Assembly (NCBI RefSeq): GCF_002252585.1
Contig: NZ_NQLD01000006.1
Strand: one strand, 5' to 3'
Origin: Methanocatella intestini
Lineage (GTDB): Archaea > Methanobacteriota > Methanobacteria > Methanobacteriales > Methanobacteriaceae
DNA length: 64,000 nucleotides
Made by a program: the position numbers and the translations under genes
In this document: one piece after another, positions 1-9,290 of the stretch
How positions within the stretch are numbered: the stretch's first letter is position 1
Layout: the number at the start of each line of letters is the position of its first letter
Notes under the pieces: generated by a model
The model's input: the letters and a program-made list of their open reading frames with translations, nothing else
What the model was told of the DNA's origin: nothing
Database searches by the model: none

Positions 1-1630
1 TAGCTTCATATTTGTCAGACTCATCTAAAAGCCTTTCTTTTAAGGTAAGAGCTGCACCGTGTGCAATAAGACAATCTCTTTCCATTTCTCCAAACCTTAA
101 ACCACCTTCACGAGCTCTTCCTTCAGTAGGCTGACGGGTAAGAACTTGTACAGGACCTCTTGAACGAGCATAAACTTTATCAGTAGTCATGTGGTGTAAT
201 TTCTGGTAATATGCAACACCAACAAATATTTCAGCTTCGATTCTTTCTCCGGTTACACCATTATATAATGATTCACAACCTGCAGATTCAAATCCGTGAT
301 TTTTAAGTTGCTGTTTGATTTCTTTTTCAAGTTCTGTGTTAAATGGAGTTCCGTCAACACGTTCACCTTCAAGACAGCCTGCTTTACCTGCCACCATCTC
401 AAGCACTTGTCCTACAGACATCCTGGAAGGAATAGCGTGAGGGTTAACAATTAAATCAGGAACAACACCAGATTCTGTAAAAGGAACATCTTCAGGAGAT
501 AATATTAAACCAAGAACCCCTTTCTGACCGTGCCTTGATGCAAATTTATCCCCGAACTCAGGTTGCCTGGTATCCCTCACCCTGATTTTAGCCAATCGGC
601 TTCCTTCAACAGTTTCAGTTAAAAGAACAGCATCGACAATACCTTTTTCACCGTGTCTGACTGTTACAGAAGTTTCTCTTCTTTTTTCAGCTACAGTACC
701 AAATTCATCGATTTCTTCCAAGAATCTTGGCGGTGAAGTTTTACCGATTAATACATCACCAGATTCAACATATGATTCAGGGTTAACAACACCATCATCA
801 TCTAAATGCCTGTAAGCATCTTCGGAACGGTAACCTTTAATGTTTTTGTCAGGAACCTCAAATTTATCCTCTTGTCCACCAGGATACCTTTTTTCAGCAG
901 TATCATAAGCTCTGAAAAATGAAGACCTAGCTAATCCTCTTTCAAGAGAACCTTTGTTAATAACCATTGCATCTTCCATGTTGTATCCTTCGTAAGACAT
1001 AAGAGCTACAACAAAGTTCTGACCTGATGGTCTTTTGTCATAATTAGTTGAATCAATAATACGTGTTTTTACAATAGGAGTTTGCGGATGGTGTAATAAG
1101 TGAGCCCTTGTATCTGTACGTAATGCATAGTTAGAAACATATAATCCTAATGCTTGTTTTGTCATACCTGCTTCCATAGTATTCCTTGGTGAAGAATTGT
1201 GATCGGAAAACGGAATAATACCTGCACAAATTCCAAGCATAGTAGCCGGGTCAATTTCCAAATGAGTATGTTCTTCATTTAAATCAGCAATACTCATAGC
1301 AATATAGGAGTTTTCTTCCTCTTCGGCATCCAAGTATTCAATGAAACCATTGTCTATTAAATCGTCCCATTTTAATTCACCTTTAGCTACTTTCTCTAAA
1401 TGTTTATCTGTGAGAACTGGTTTGCCATCTTTTACAATGATTAACGGCCTTCTTGCCCTACCAGGGTCATTGAATATATAAATCTCATTATTTTTATCAT
1501 AATAAGTAATATTCATTTCATGAGAAACCTTACCATTTCTCCTTTTTTCTCTCATTTCATTGGTGAAACTTTCCGGATCTTTACAGTATCCTAAAAGCTC
1601 CCCATTAATATAAATCTTAGCACTATCCAT
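1..1630 (-). CDS. rpoB1: DNA-directed RNA polymerase subunit B' (partial, C-terminus beyond left edge)
   Basis: This is the C-terminal half of the split archaeal beta-like subunit. It carries much of the catalytic centre and the clamp/switch region. The reading frame opens with ATG at 1630 (MDSAKIYINGELL) and runs without a stop to the left edge, giving about 543 residues of an expected ~600. Diagnostic motifs are YNMEDAMVINK, KFASRHGQKG near residue 360 (active-site basic loop), PHAIPSRMSVGQ, and RQPTEGRAREGGLRFGEMER near the cut end. An AAGGGAAAG Shine-Dalgarno sequence precedes the ATG. The gene starts 12 nt after rpoB'' ends, so the two are co-transcribed, as in other methanogens. RpoA' would be expected next, outside the window. 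Confidence 0.97.
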   Translation of the reverse strand, partial: MDSAKIYINGELLGYCKDPESFTNEMREKRRNGKVSHEMNITYYDKNNEIYIFNDPGRARRPLIIVKDGKPVLTDKHLEKVAKGELKWDDLIDNGFIEYLDAEEEENSYIAMSIADLNEEHTHLEIDPATMLGICAGIIPFSDHNSSPRNTMEAGMTKQALGLYVSNYALRTDTRAHLLHHPQTPIVKTRIIDSTNYDKRPSGQNFVVALMSYEGYNMEDAMVINKGSLERGLARSSFFRAYDTAEKRYPGGQEDKFEVPDKNIKGYRSEDAYRHLDDDGVVNPESYVESGDVLIGKTSPPRFLEEIDEFGTVAEKRRETSVTVRHGEKGIVDAVLLTETVEGSRLAKIRVRDTRQPEFGDKFASRHGQKGVLGLILSPEDVPFTESGVVPDLIVNPHAIPSRMSVGQVLEMVAGKAGCLEGERVDGTPFNTELEKEIKQQLKNHGFESAGCESLYNGVTGERIEAEIFVGVAYYQKLHHMTTDKVYARSRGPVQVLTRQPTEGRAREGGLRFGEMERDCLIAHGAALTLKERLLDESDKYEA

Positions 1631-1642
1631 ATTATCTTTCCC

Positions 1643-3187
1643 TTAATCATCTAAAACATTCATTTTTTTAATAACATCAATGATTTCCTGTTCATCAGAA
1701 CCTTCAGAAATATTACACATTAAAGCTAAATTCTTTACCAGACCACAGTTAGGACCCTCTGGAGTTTCATTCGGACAAATTTTACCGAATTGTGTTGGGT
1801 GCAAATCTCTTGCTTCAAAGTGAGGTTGACTTCTTGTTAAAGGAGATACAACACGTCTTAAATGAGAAAGAGTACCCATATAACTAGTTCTATCTAATAA
1901 TTGACTTACACCAGCTCTTCCACCAACCCAATTACCAGTTGCAATAGCATGTTTAATATTTTCAGTTAAAACATCACTACGAACTGCCTGTTTGATGGAA
2001 AGCTCTTTACCACGGGAGATACTTCTTTCAAGTTGATAACTCATATCTCTAGTTAAACTTGTAAAAGCAACTCTAAATAAATCTTCCATTAAATCTCCAG
2101 ATACTCTAAGTCTTTTATTTGTATAATGATCCTTATCGTGAGGTTCTCTTTGCTCATCAATAACTTGAAGTAACATTTCAGTCATTTCAGCTAAATAAGT
2201 AGCTTTAGCTTCACGTCTTTCTGATTCAATACCCATATGAGGCAATAAGTAACGATTAATTACATCTTCAGCACGTTTAACACGGTATTCCTCAGTCATA
2301 CCTTTAGCTACACGGTTACCTATGTATTTAATAGCTGCTAATTGTAAATATTGTCTTCTTTCTTCCTTAGTCATGCCATCCATTTCTTTTTGATCTAATT
2401 TCAACTGAGAAAGGGATACCTGAATATCATCTGCAATAATCATTTGGAAATTTGGATCATTGGAAATTGCAGTAATAATTTCTTGATCTGTAGCTAAACC
2501 AAGAGCTCTTAATAAAATAACAAGTGGAATTTCCCCTGGAACATAAGGGAAAGAAATTCTTAAAAATACACCGCTTTTACGTGGTTTTTTATATTCAAGA
2601 GAAATTCTTGCTCTGAAACCACTTTTAATAGAGGTTACAATAGCTTTAGCTCTTCTATCTTCAACTTCACCAATACGCTCAAGAATAATTTTATTTGGTG
2701 CAATTTCCTCCATTGTTACAACAGCTCTTTCAGAACCATTTACAATAAAGTAACCACCTAAATCTTGAGGGTCTTCACCTTGTTCAATTAATTCTTCATC
2801 ACTAAGACCATGAAGATGACAAATATCAGATTTAAGCATTACTGGTAATTCTCCAATATACACTTTTTCTAAAGGATTATCTTCCCCTTCTTCATTTAAT
2901 GCCATCTCAAGATACATATGTGCAGAATAATTTAAATTTCTAAGTCTTGCTTCCGCAGGATAAATCATACTTTTAGAACCGTCTGCCTCTTTAGTGAATG
3001 GCTTTTCAATAAAGAGTTTACCGGTTTTTAAAGTATATTTACCATTTTCTAAAGTAATAGGTTCAGTAATATCTATGATATTTTGAATCCCATTATTTAT
3101 AAAATCGTTGTATGATTTAATATGATGGTCAACTAAATCATATTTATCAAAAAATGCATCAACTAATTTCCAGTTATTCTCTGTCAT
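1643..3187 (-). CDS. rpoB2: DNA-directed RNA polymerase subunit B''
   Basis: This is the N-terminal half of the beta subunit (protrusion, lobe and fork regions), split from B' as is usual in methanogens. It has 514 residues, normal for the family. The C-terminal part has the fork-loop/rifampicin-region motif LTRSQPHFEARDLHPTQFG followed by CPNETPEGPNCGLVKNLAL, which is unmistakable. The ATG at 3187 is preceded by GGAGGAAG with good spacing. It lies downstream of rpoH across a 236-nt gap and directly upstream of rpoB'. That gap is AT-rich and has T-runs on the minus strand near 3360-3375, so a separate promoter for rpoB'' is possible. Confidence 0.98.
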   Translation of the reverse strand: MTENNWKLVDAFFDKYDLVDHHIKSYNDFINNGIQNIIDITEPITLENGKYTLKTGKLFIEKPFTKEADGSKSMIYPAEARLRNLNYSAHMYLEMALNEEGEDNPLEKVYIGELPVMLKSDICHLHGLSDEELIEQGEDPQDLGGYFIVNGSERAVVTMEEIAPNKIILERIGEVEDRRAKAIVTSIKSGFRARISLEYKKPRKSGVFLRISFPYVPGEIPLVILLRALGLATDQEIITAISNDPNFQMIIADDIQVSLSQLKLDQKEMDGMTKEERRQYLQLAAIKYIGNRVAKGMTEEYRVKRAEDVINRYLLPHMGIESERREAKATYLAEMTEMLLQVIDEQREPHDKDHYTNKRLRVSGDLMEDLFRVAFTSLTRDMSYQLERSISRGKELSIKQAVRSDVLTENIKHAIATGNWVGGRAGVSQLLDRTSYMGTLSHLRRVVSPLTRSQPHFEARDLHPTQFGKICPNETPEGPNCGLVKNLALMCNISEGSDEQEIIDVIKKMNVLDD

Positions 3188-3423
3188 GGACTTCCTCCAG
3201 CATTCTATAAAACACCATAAAAATAATTAACTAATAAAAATAAGATTAGGAAACCTAATTAAAATTCTTCATTTGATTATTATTCTTAATTTACTCCTAA
3301 CTATCTCTATTAAGATAATTCCTCTCAAACTAAGTTCAAATTTATTATAATGAATTTCCAAAAACAATAAAAAAATACAGAAATAAACTTATTATACTAA
3401 ATTTTACTATTCTAACATTATAA
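3188..3423. other. Intergenic region rpoB''-rpoH
   Basis: This 236-nt AT-rich spacer has no supportable gene. It contains a short inverted repeat (ATTAGG at 3245-3250 and CCTAAT at 3254-3259). On the minus strand, T-rich runs near 3360-3375 could end the rpoH transcript. The rpoB'' Shine-Dalgarno sequence lies at its left end. A TATA-like stretch near 3340-3350 could give rpoB'' its own promoter, but this is weak. Confidence 0.4.
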
Positions 3424-3657
3424 CTAACTTTTTACAATACGATAAGTAACAAAAGTACCTGCAGTATCACTCTCACGAGTAATCCTTAAAATATCATGTT
3501 CTTTAGCATCAATAGCTTTTACAACAGGATCATCAACTTTAATTCTAGGAAGATTTTCAATATCATAGTCAGCACTATTTTTTAAATCTTCAATTTCAGA
3601 ATCAGTCATTATTTCATGCTTAGGTACAAGCATATGTTCTTGAATATTAATTGTCAA
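3424..3657 (-). CDS. rpoH: DNA-directed RNA polymerase subunit H
   Basis: This is a small archaeal/eukaryotic-type polymerase subunit (RPB5 C-terminal domain homologue) of 77 residues, the normal length. Recognisable are the N-terminal LVPKHEIMTDSEIEDL, the central LPRIKVDDPVVKAI and the C-terminal DILRITRESDTAGTFVTYR. The start is TTG at 3655-3657, supported by a GGAGG at 3667-3671 nine nt upstream. The next ATG in frame would remove the conserved beginning. It is the first RNA polymerase gene of the cluster and lies 46 nt downstream of tRNA-Lys. Confidence 0.96.
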   Translation of the reverse strand: MTINIQEHMLVPKHEIMTDSEIEDLKNSADYDIENLPRIKVDDPVVKAIDAKEHDILRITRESDTAGTFVTYRIVKS

Positions 3658-3703
3658 TATATAATTCCTCCAGCTAGAAAAGTTAAAATATAAAATTAGA
3701 AAA

Positions 3704-3779
<76 letters not shown>

Positions 3780-3802
3780 ACATACAACATTTAAATATTA
3801 AG

Positions 3803-3874
3803 CGCCTTGGCCGGGATTTGAACCCGAGTCGCGGGCTCGACAGGCCCACATGATAGCCCCTACACCACCAAGGC
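3803..3874 (-). tRNA. tRNA-Asp (GUC)
   Basis: A complete cloverleaf reads on the minus strand. Acceptor arm GCCTTGG pairs with CCAAGGC, with discriminator G. The anticodon stem GGGC/GCCC encloses loop CTGTCGA (anticodon GTC), and the T arm contains GGGTTCAAATCCC. It lies 25 nt upstream of tRNA-Lys, so the two are probably one transcript. Confidence 0.97.
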
Positions 3875-3949
3875 AGGAAATACTTAAAATACAGTATAGC
3901 TAATCAAACAGTATTAACCATACACCATTAATTACTATATTTAGTATCA

Positions 3950-3965
3950 TATATAAAGGTTTCGG
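3950..3965 (-). promoter_or_regulatory. BRE/TATA promoter upstream of tRNA-Asp/tRNA-Lys
   Basis: The minus strand reads CCGAAACC followed by TTTATATA, a textbook archaeal BRE plus TATA box. Initiation would be expected near 3925-3930, about 50 nt before the mature tRNA-Asp 5' end, so a trimmed leader is implied. A weaker TATA-like element lies nearer the tRNA (around 3893-3900). Confidence 0.6.
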
Positions 3966-4018
3966 AAAAATTAATTTTCCACAACCATAAATATAATCAA
4001 TTTAATAAAGTAATCAAA

Positions 4019-4092
<74 letters not shown>

Positions 4093-4100
4093 ACATGAAA

Positions 4101-4175
<75 letters not shown>

Positions 4176-4235
4176 ACTTAATACAAACTAGATGCATAAC
4201 AATACATCATACATTACCTATTTTATACCTCATAG

Positions 4236-4243
4236 TATATAAA
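4236..4243 (-). promoter_or_regulatory. TATA box for tRNA-Pro/tRNA-Tyr
   Basis: TTTATATA reads on the minus strand about 60 nt upstream of the tRNA-Pro 5' end. It is the best TATA match between tRNA-Thr and tRNA-Pro, in a layout similar to the tRNA-Asp promoter. Confidence 0.5.
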
Positions 4244-4311
4244 TGTTATTGATTACAATATTTTGAAAAAAATGTAATCATAATATGTGTACTAAAAAAC
4301 ACAAAATAGAA

Positions 4312-4385
<74 letters not shown>

Positions 4386-4561
4386 ATAATGAAATTAATG
4401 TAACAAATAAACTTTTGTATAAACTTATTTAAATACTTTTCTAATACTCAAAAAATAATGAAATTAAACAATGAACTTTTAAAAATAATGATAACTGTTC
4501 AATAAAAAACAAAAAATACTCCCTAAATTAAACTTAATTCAAAAAATACACACATCAAATA

Positions 4562-4569
4562 TTATATAC
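4562..4569 (+). promoter_or_regulatory. TATA box of thiM (leaderless promoter)
   Basis: TTATATAC is placed so that transcription should begin about 4590, only a few bases before the thiM ATG at 4593. There is no Shine-Dalgarno sequence, so the message is probably leaderless. No TPP-riboswitch fold is visible. Confidence 0.5.
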
Positions 4570-4592
4570 TAAAAGTTTTATAATTATAAATC

Positions 4593-5456
4593 ATGATAAA
4601 TAAAGAAGAATTACTTCAAAAAATACCAAAATTATTAGATGAATTAAAAAACAAAAATCCATTAACTCACTGCATAACTAATTTTGTAACTGTAAATGAT
4701 TGTGCAAATGCAGTATTGGCTATTGGTGCTTCTCCAATTATGTCTGAAGATATTGAAGAAGTAGCTGAAGTTGTCTCAATAGCTGATGCTTTAGTAATAA
4801 ATATTGGAAAATTAAGTCATGAACAAGTTGAAGCTATGAAAGTTAGTTCTGCTCAAGCAAATAAAATAAACACCCCAGTTATTCTTGATCCAGTTGGAGT
4901 AGGAATAAGTCAATTAAGAAATAAAGTAACATTAGAACTTATTGAAAATTATAAATTAACAGCTATTAGAGGAAATATAACTGAAATAAAAACAATAGCC
5001 AAATTAACTGGAATAATTTCCGAATCAAATACTGCAAAAGGCGTAGATGTATCTGAAAGTGATATTATAACTAAAGACAACTTAAATGAAAATGCTAAAA
5101 TCATTTCTAAACTTGCAGCTAACTTGGATACAGTAATATTAGCCAGTGGCCCAATAGACATTTTATCTGATGGTGAAACTACAATAGCTATTGACAATGG
5201 TGATGAAATGATGCCTCAAATTACAGGCAGTGGCTGTATGCTGTCATCTATTGTAGGAAGTTGTATTGGAGCTACCAATCCTCTTGAAGGAACATTACTT
5301 GCAGCATTATTAATGACAATAGCCGGTGAAAAAGCAAGAGCTAAAGTAAACAATGAAAATACAGGAACAGGAAGCTTTAGAGCTTATTTAATAGACTATT
5401 TATATAAATTAGATAGTCAAACTTTAATTAACAAAAGCAACATTGAGATATTATGA
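4593..5456 (+). CDS. thiM: Hydroxyethylthiazole kinase
   Basis: This kinase phosphorylates the thiazole moiety of thiamine for salvage and biosynthesis, acting in the cytoplasm. It has 287 residues, slightly longer than typical (~260-270). Family features are NPLTHCITNFVTVNDCANA near residue 22, GASPIMSEDIEE, VILDPVGVG, the ATP-site RGNITEI and the anion-hole/catalytic ITGSGCMLSS. The C-terminus carries GTGSFRAYLIDYL. It overlaps thiE by an ATGA junction, so translation is coupled and the pair supplies both substrate and enzyme for thiamine phosphate formation. The start is the first ATG after the TATA box. Confidence 0.95.
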   Translation: MINKEELLQKIPKLLDELKNKNPLTHCITNFVTVNDCANAVLAIGASPIMSEDIEEVAEVVSIADALVINIGKLSHEQVEAMKVSSAQANKINTPVILDPVGVGISQLRNKVTLELIENYKLTAIRGNITEIKTIAKLTGIISESNTAKGVDVSESDIITKDNLNENAKIISKLAANLDTVILASGPIDILSDGETTIAIDNGDEMMPQITGSGCMLSSIVGSCIGATNPLEGTLLAALLMTIAGEKARAKVNNENTGTGSFRAYLIDYLYKLDSQTLINKSNIEIL

Positions 5457-6082
5457 ACAGCCTGAACTTATCACTTTATCTTGTAACTAACAACAGTGAA
5501 GATGAAGAAAAATTTTTAAATATTATAGAAGAATCATTAAAAGGTGGAGTCAGTGTAGTTCAACTTAGAGAAAAAAAAGCTGAAACATTAGACTTCTATA
5601 ATTTGGCTTTGAAAGTTAAGGAAATTACACAAAAATATAATGTGCCTCTAATAATCAATGACAGAATTGATATTGCTCTAGCTATTGATGCTGAGGGCGT
5701 ACACATCGGACAAAGTGACATGCCTGCACAGATAGCAAGATTACTGATTGGCAAAGATAAAATCTTAGGAGTATCTGCTGCAAATATTAAAGAAGCTAAA
5801 AAAGCTCAAAGGGACAGTGCAGATTACATAGGTGTTGGTGCAGTTTATCCGACAAATACAAAAGACGATGCAACATCAGTATCTAAAAAAGAGTTAAAAG
5901 AAATAGTAAAATCTGTTGATATTCCCGCTGTAGCTATTGGAGGAATCACTCAGGAAAATGCACATGAATTAAATGACTGTGGAATTGATGGAATATCTGT
6001 TGTCAGCGCCATCATGAATTCTCAAAATCCAAAAACAGCTAGTGAAAATTTATTAAAAGAATTTAAAGCGAAAAATAGTTAA
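5453..6082 (+). CDS. thiE: Thiamine-phosphate synthase
   Basis: This enzyme joins HMP-pyrophosphate and thiazole phosphate to give thiamine phosphate. It is a TIM barrel of 209 residues, family-normal. Visible motifs are VSVVQLREKKAE (substrate-binding strand), INDRIDIALAIDAEGVHIGQ, GVGAVYPTNTKDDA (pyrophosphate site) and PAVAIGGI near the C-terminus. It follows thiM with overlapping stop and start codons. Its 3' end overlaps the convergent pgk gene by 4 nt. Confidence 0.95.
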   Translation: MNSLNLSLYLVTNNSEDEEKFLNIIEESLKGGVSVVQLREKKAETLDFYNLALKVKEITQKYNVPLIINDRIDIALAIDAEGVHIGQSDMPAQIARLLIGKDKILGVSAANIKEAKKAQRDSADYIGVGAVYPTNTKDDATSVSKKELKEIVKSVDIPAVAIGGITQENAHELNDCGIDGISVVSAIMNSQNPKTASENLLKEFKAKNS

Positions 6083-7308
6083 TTTTTACTATTTTTTGCT
6101 GAATCCCTTAATGCCTGAACAGCAGCCAGTTTTTTACCTGCAAGCATGCTGATGCAAGCTCCACCTCCGCTGCTTAAATGACTCATTTGATCTTCATAAC
6201 CTAAAGCTGAAGTAGCTGCAGCAATATGGCCACCACCAATCAGTGTAAATGCATTTGATTTAGCCATAGCATTAATTAAATCTTCAGTTCCCATTGCAAA
6301 TTTAGGATTTTCAAATACTCCTGCAGGACCATTTGCAAATACTGTTTTAGAATCACGGATTATTTTTGCATAATAACTAATTGTTTTTACACCAATATCA
6401 AAAATAGCTTCATTAGGAATATTATCACAATCAACATCTTTTCTTTCGCCATCTTTTTCAATAGCTACATCAATAGGATATTTTACTTTATTTCCGAATT
6501 TTTCAATAAGATTTCTGGCTTTGGAAACCATTGATTCATATCCTTTACTTATTATAAAATTCTTGTTTACTTCACAGATGTCTACACCTGCAGCCCAAAG
6601 AACAATGTTTCCTACAATACCGGTTGTTAAAATAGAATCTGCAGTACCGTTACTTAATACATTTTCCATAACATCTATTGAATCATCAGGTTTCATTCCA
6701 CCAAGCAGGAATACACAGGGATGTTCCACATTATCCAAAGCACTCTGAATTACAGTCAGTTCTTTTTCCATTACCCTGCCTGCAGCTGAAGGAGTGTTAA
6801 CAGTAAAACCTACTAAAGATGCCTGAGATCTATGAGCTGCTGCAAATGCATCATTAACAAAATAATCAATTACCGGAGACAATTGCCTAACCAGTAATGT
6901 TTCTGCCTGAGCTTCAGCAGATCTGGATAAAGATTCTTCAGAAAAGAACCTTACATTTTCAAGTAAAAGAATTTCATGTGGTTTTAGTTGTTTAATAGCT
7001 TGTTTTGCAGATTTTGAAAAGATAGAATCTATATATTTCACTCTTAAATTCAAAAGATCAGATAATGCATCAGCATGCTGAGATAAATCTGTGAAATCTT
7101 TTTTACCTGGACGGCTTTGATGAGCAAGCAATACAACTTTAGCTCCTTTATTAGATAATTCTTTAATTGTTTTAGCATGCAATTTTAATCTTGTATCATC
7201 TAATATAATCCCAGAACTAGGATCAACTGGAGAGTTAATATCAATTCTAACTAACACAGTTTTATTTTCAACATCAAAGTCGTCAATTGTATTAAATTTA
7301 TCAGCCAT
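6079..7308 (-). CDS. pgk: Phosphoglycerate kinase
   Basis: This enzyme interconverts 3-phosphoglycerate and 1,3-bisphosphoglycerate, used here mainly for gluconeogenesis. It has about 409 residues, as in archaeal PGKs. The N-domain shows VLVRIDINSPVDP, LAHQSRPGKKD and LLENVRFFSEE. The C-domain shows LLGGMKPDDSI and the glycine-rich TLIGGGHIAAA. The longest frame begins with TTG at 7320, but GAGTG at 7314-7318 looks like the ribosome site, which favours the ATG at 7308 (MADKFNTIDDF). It lies 50 nt downstream of tpiA on the same strand, so the two form a gluconeogenic pair. Confidence 0.95.
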   Translation of the reverse strand: MADKFNTIDDFDVENKTVLVRIDINSPVDPSSGIILDDTRLKLHAKTIKELSNKGAKVVLLAHQSRPGKKDFTDLSQHADALSDLLNLRVKYIDSIFSKSAKQAIKQLKPHEILLLENVRFFSEESLSRSAEAQAETLLVRQLSPVIDYFVNDAFAAAHRSQASLVGFTVNTPSAAGRVMEKELTVIQSALDNVEHPCVFLLGGMKPDDSIDVMENVLSNGTADSILTTGIVGNIVLWAAGVDICEVNKNFIISKGYESMVSKARNLIEKFGNKVKYPIDVAIEKDGERKDVDCDNIPNEAIFDIGVKTISYYAKIIRDSKTVFANGPAGVFENPKFAMGTEDLINAMAKSNAFTLIGGGHIAAATSALGYEDQMSHLSSGGGACISMLAGKKLAAVQALRDSAKNSKN

Positions 7309-7358
7309 CATTTCACTCAAAATATTAAATATAAATAAATTTATAAAAATACAAGTTT

Positions 7359-8027
7359 TTATAATTTACTAACTAAATCCAATAAAGCTTTTTTAGGATT
7401 TTCAGCTTTAACAATTCCGGAAGCTAGTAAAACTCCATCTGCACCTAAATCCAATGCAGCTTTCATATCCTCTCCAGTAGATATTCCTGCACCACACAAG
7501 ACTTTGATTTTTTTATTGATTGATTTGACTCCTTTAACAGAGTCTTCTACAACTTCTGGTTGTGCCTGAGATACTGGAATTCCACTACCAATAAGTTCTG
7601 GAGGTTCTACAGCTACTGCATCAGGATTAAAAGTAGCTATTGCTTTACTTGTTGCAATATTATTTGTACAGACACAGGATTCAATATTATGTTGCTTACA
7701 CAATTGTATAACTTCATCAATATCAGCTAATTTCATCCTGTTTTCAGAATGGTTAATTAAACTACCGTTAATGCCTGCTTCAATTAAAGTTTCAATTAAA
7801 TTAGAACCTGTATGTCCTCCAGGAGTAATTGGGTCAATGTGCTGTGCAAAAATAGGTAAAGAAATTTGATCGTGAACCCTATAAATATCAGCTGCCTGTG
7901 GAGCTGCAACCATAGTGATACCTGATTCTTCTGAAGCACTTTTTAATGCACGAGCTAACTCCAATGCATTTTCCCCACTAGATTCTAAATAAGTTTTATA
8001 ATTTAATATTACAATTGGCGTATTCAT
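7359..8027 (-). CDS. tpiA: Triosephosphate isomerase (archaeal short type)
   Basis: This enzyme interconverts glyceraldehyde-3-phosphate and dihydroxyacetone phosphate. It has 222 residues, the compact archaeal form (bacterial enzymes are ~250). Visible are the N-terminal NYKTYLESSG with substrate-binding N and K, catalytic His in INHSENRMKL, catalytic Glu in VAVEPPELIG, and the phosphate-binding VLCGAGIS and GADGVLLASG. The ATG at 8027 has GGGGA upstream. It is the first gene of the tpiA-pgk unit. Confidence 0.96.
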   Translation of the reverse strand: MNTPIVILNYKTYLESSGENALELARALKSASEESGITMVAAPQAADIYRVHDQISLPIFAQHIDPITPGGHTGSNLIETLIEAGINGSLINHSENRMKLADIDEVIQLCKQHNIESCVCTNNIATSKAIATFNPDAVAVEPPELIGSGIPVSQAQPEVVEDSVKGVKSINKKIKVLCGAGISTGEDMKAALDLGADGVLLASGIVKAENPKKALLDLVSKL

Positions 8028-8125
8028 AAATAATTCCCCAAATCATTAATTTAATTAATATTTTTGATTTAAAATCATTTAAATTTAACCAAAATACTTT
8101 TAGATAATATCCATATATACACAAA

Positions 8126-8133
8126 ATATATAT
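8126..8133 (+). promoter_or_regulatory. TATA box of the Asp/Tyr-rich gene
   Basis: ATATATAT lies 25-32 nt before the ATG at 8158 and there is no Shine-Dalgarno sequence. This fits a leaderless or near-leaderless message. Confidence 0.45.
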
Positions 8134-8157
8134 GTTTTCTGGATAAAATAAGAAAAC

Positions 8158-8496
8158 ATGAACAAAGCAGCCAAACTTTGTATAATTTTAGCTATGATTA
8201 TCTGCTTATTTGCCATTATAGCTTATGAATCAAAGACCTCAACTAAAGAGGATACTTTAAATTCAAGTTACGAATATCTGCCACCTACAACCAACATCAG
8301 CGACAGCTATCTAAACAGCAGCGAAGATAAAAAAGAAAATAACCACCATACCACAAATCCGATACATCACACCACAACCAGCTATTCTTATGACTACGAT
8401 GATTCATATGATGATGCTGTAGGTGATGATTACTATTACGATGACGCATACTACGATGACAGGTACGCAGACAGCTGGGAATATGATGATGAATAG
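8158..8496 (+). CDS. Small exported Asp/Tyr-rich protein, unknown function
   Basis: This 112-residue protein is not assigned to a family. Residues ~5-23 form one hydrophobic segment (signal anchor). A Ser/Thr/Asn-rich stretch follows with two His pairs (NHHTTNPIHHTTTS). The last ~40 residues are almost only Asp and Tyr (for example DDYYYDDAYYDDRYADSWEYDDE). The bulk therefore faces outward. Acidic, tyrosine-rich, disordered tails of this kind could bind cations or stick to the wall, but that is inference. The TATA box placement and absence of antisense ORF conservation support it as a real gene. It converges on the Ig-domain gene 21 nt away. Confidence 0.7.
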   Translation: MNKAAKLCIILAMIICLFAIIAYESKTSTKEDTLNSSYEYLPPTTNISDSYLNSSEDKKENNHHTTNPIHHTTTSYSYDYDDSYDDAVGDDYYYDDAYYDDRYADSWEYDDE

Positions 8497-8517
8497 CAGC
8501 TCAAATTATTGAGACTG

Positions 8518-9138
8518 CTAAATAGGATGTCCGCTATATGTTCTCCCATCACCCCTATCTTCCCATACGTGTTTTCCATTATACATTATTCCATTATCTC
8601 CTCTTTCACCGAATCTCTCAAATAATTCGCCGTCAGACATTTCAGGATATTTTGCTTTTAATTGTTCACAGGACAAATGATCATCTTCATAATAATTACT
8701 TTGAGAAGAAGATGATTTTTGATTAGATGTATCTTTAAATCCATTATTTCCATCCTGAACTACATTAGCAATAACACTTACATTTTGAGTTACATTAGTA
8801 CTTTTATAGTCACTGTCCCCATCAAAAACACAACCAATAGAATAATTACCAATACCAGTTATATTAAAACTAATTAATCCATCCCCATCAGTGATATATT
8901 CAAAATTAGATTTTGACCCGTTTTCATTAGTTAAAGTTACATTAACTGTTTTATTAGCTATTCCAAGACCATTTTCATCAGTTAACTTAACAGTACAATT
9001 ATCCCCATCATATAAAGTTGCATTACTTGTAATTGTTAAAGATGATTCTTCCTGCGGATTTATAAAAACAAAAGCAGAAACAAAAGCTGCTAAAATTAGT
9101 ATAACTGCACAAACAAGAACTAAAATTTTATTATTCAT
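8518..9138 (-). CDS. Membrane-anchored protein with one Ig-like domain, unknown function
   Basis: This 206-residue protein has an N-terminal hydrophobic segment (ILVLVCAVILILAAFVSAFV, residues ~5-25) and then one Ig-like beta-sandwich of ~90 residues. The sandwich has the signatures of methanogen adhesin repeats: LYDGDNCTVKLTDENGLGI, NKTVNVTLTN, GLISFNITGIGNYSIGCVF. A Ser/Gln linker leads to a C-terminal ~55-residue module (LSCEQLKAKYPEMSDGELFERFG...WEDRGDGRTYSG) that I do not recognise. The protein is probably anchored in the membrane and extends into the pseudomurein. It is a minimal relative of the large adhesin at 43455. Target unknown. Confidence 0.75.
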   Translation of the reverse strand: MNNKILVLVCAVILILAAFVSAFVFINPQEESSLTITSNATLYDGDNCTVKLTDENGLGIANKTVNVTLTNENGSKSNFEYITDGDGLISFNITGIGNYSIGCVFDGDSDYKSTNVTQNVSVIANVVQDGNNGFKDTSNQKSSSSQSNYYEDDHLSCEQLKAKYPEMSDGELFERFGERGDNGIMYNGKHVWEDRGDGRTYSGHPI

Positions 9139-9290
9139 AATAAATAATATAAATAAAACAATTATTAAAACCTAACCGTTCAACAATTTACTTTTTGATA
9201 TGCATGAATTAAAAATTTAGTCAACAAACAAAATATTAAATTAGTATAATGCTCTAAAATAAACTCATAGCATTAAGGATTTTTAAGATT

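Noticed and set aside
4440..4592. TPP riboswitch before thiM
   Set aside because: No matching conserved core is visible and the TATA position leaves almost no leader.
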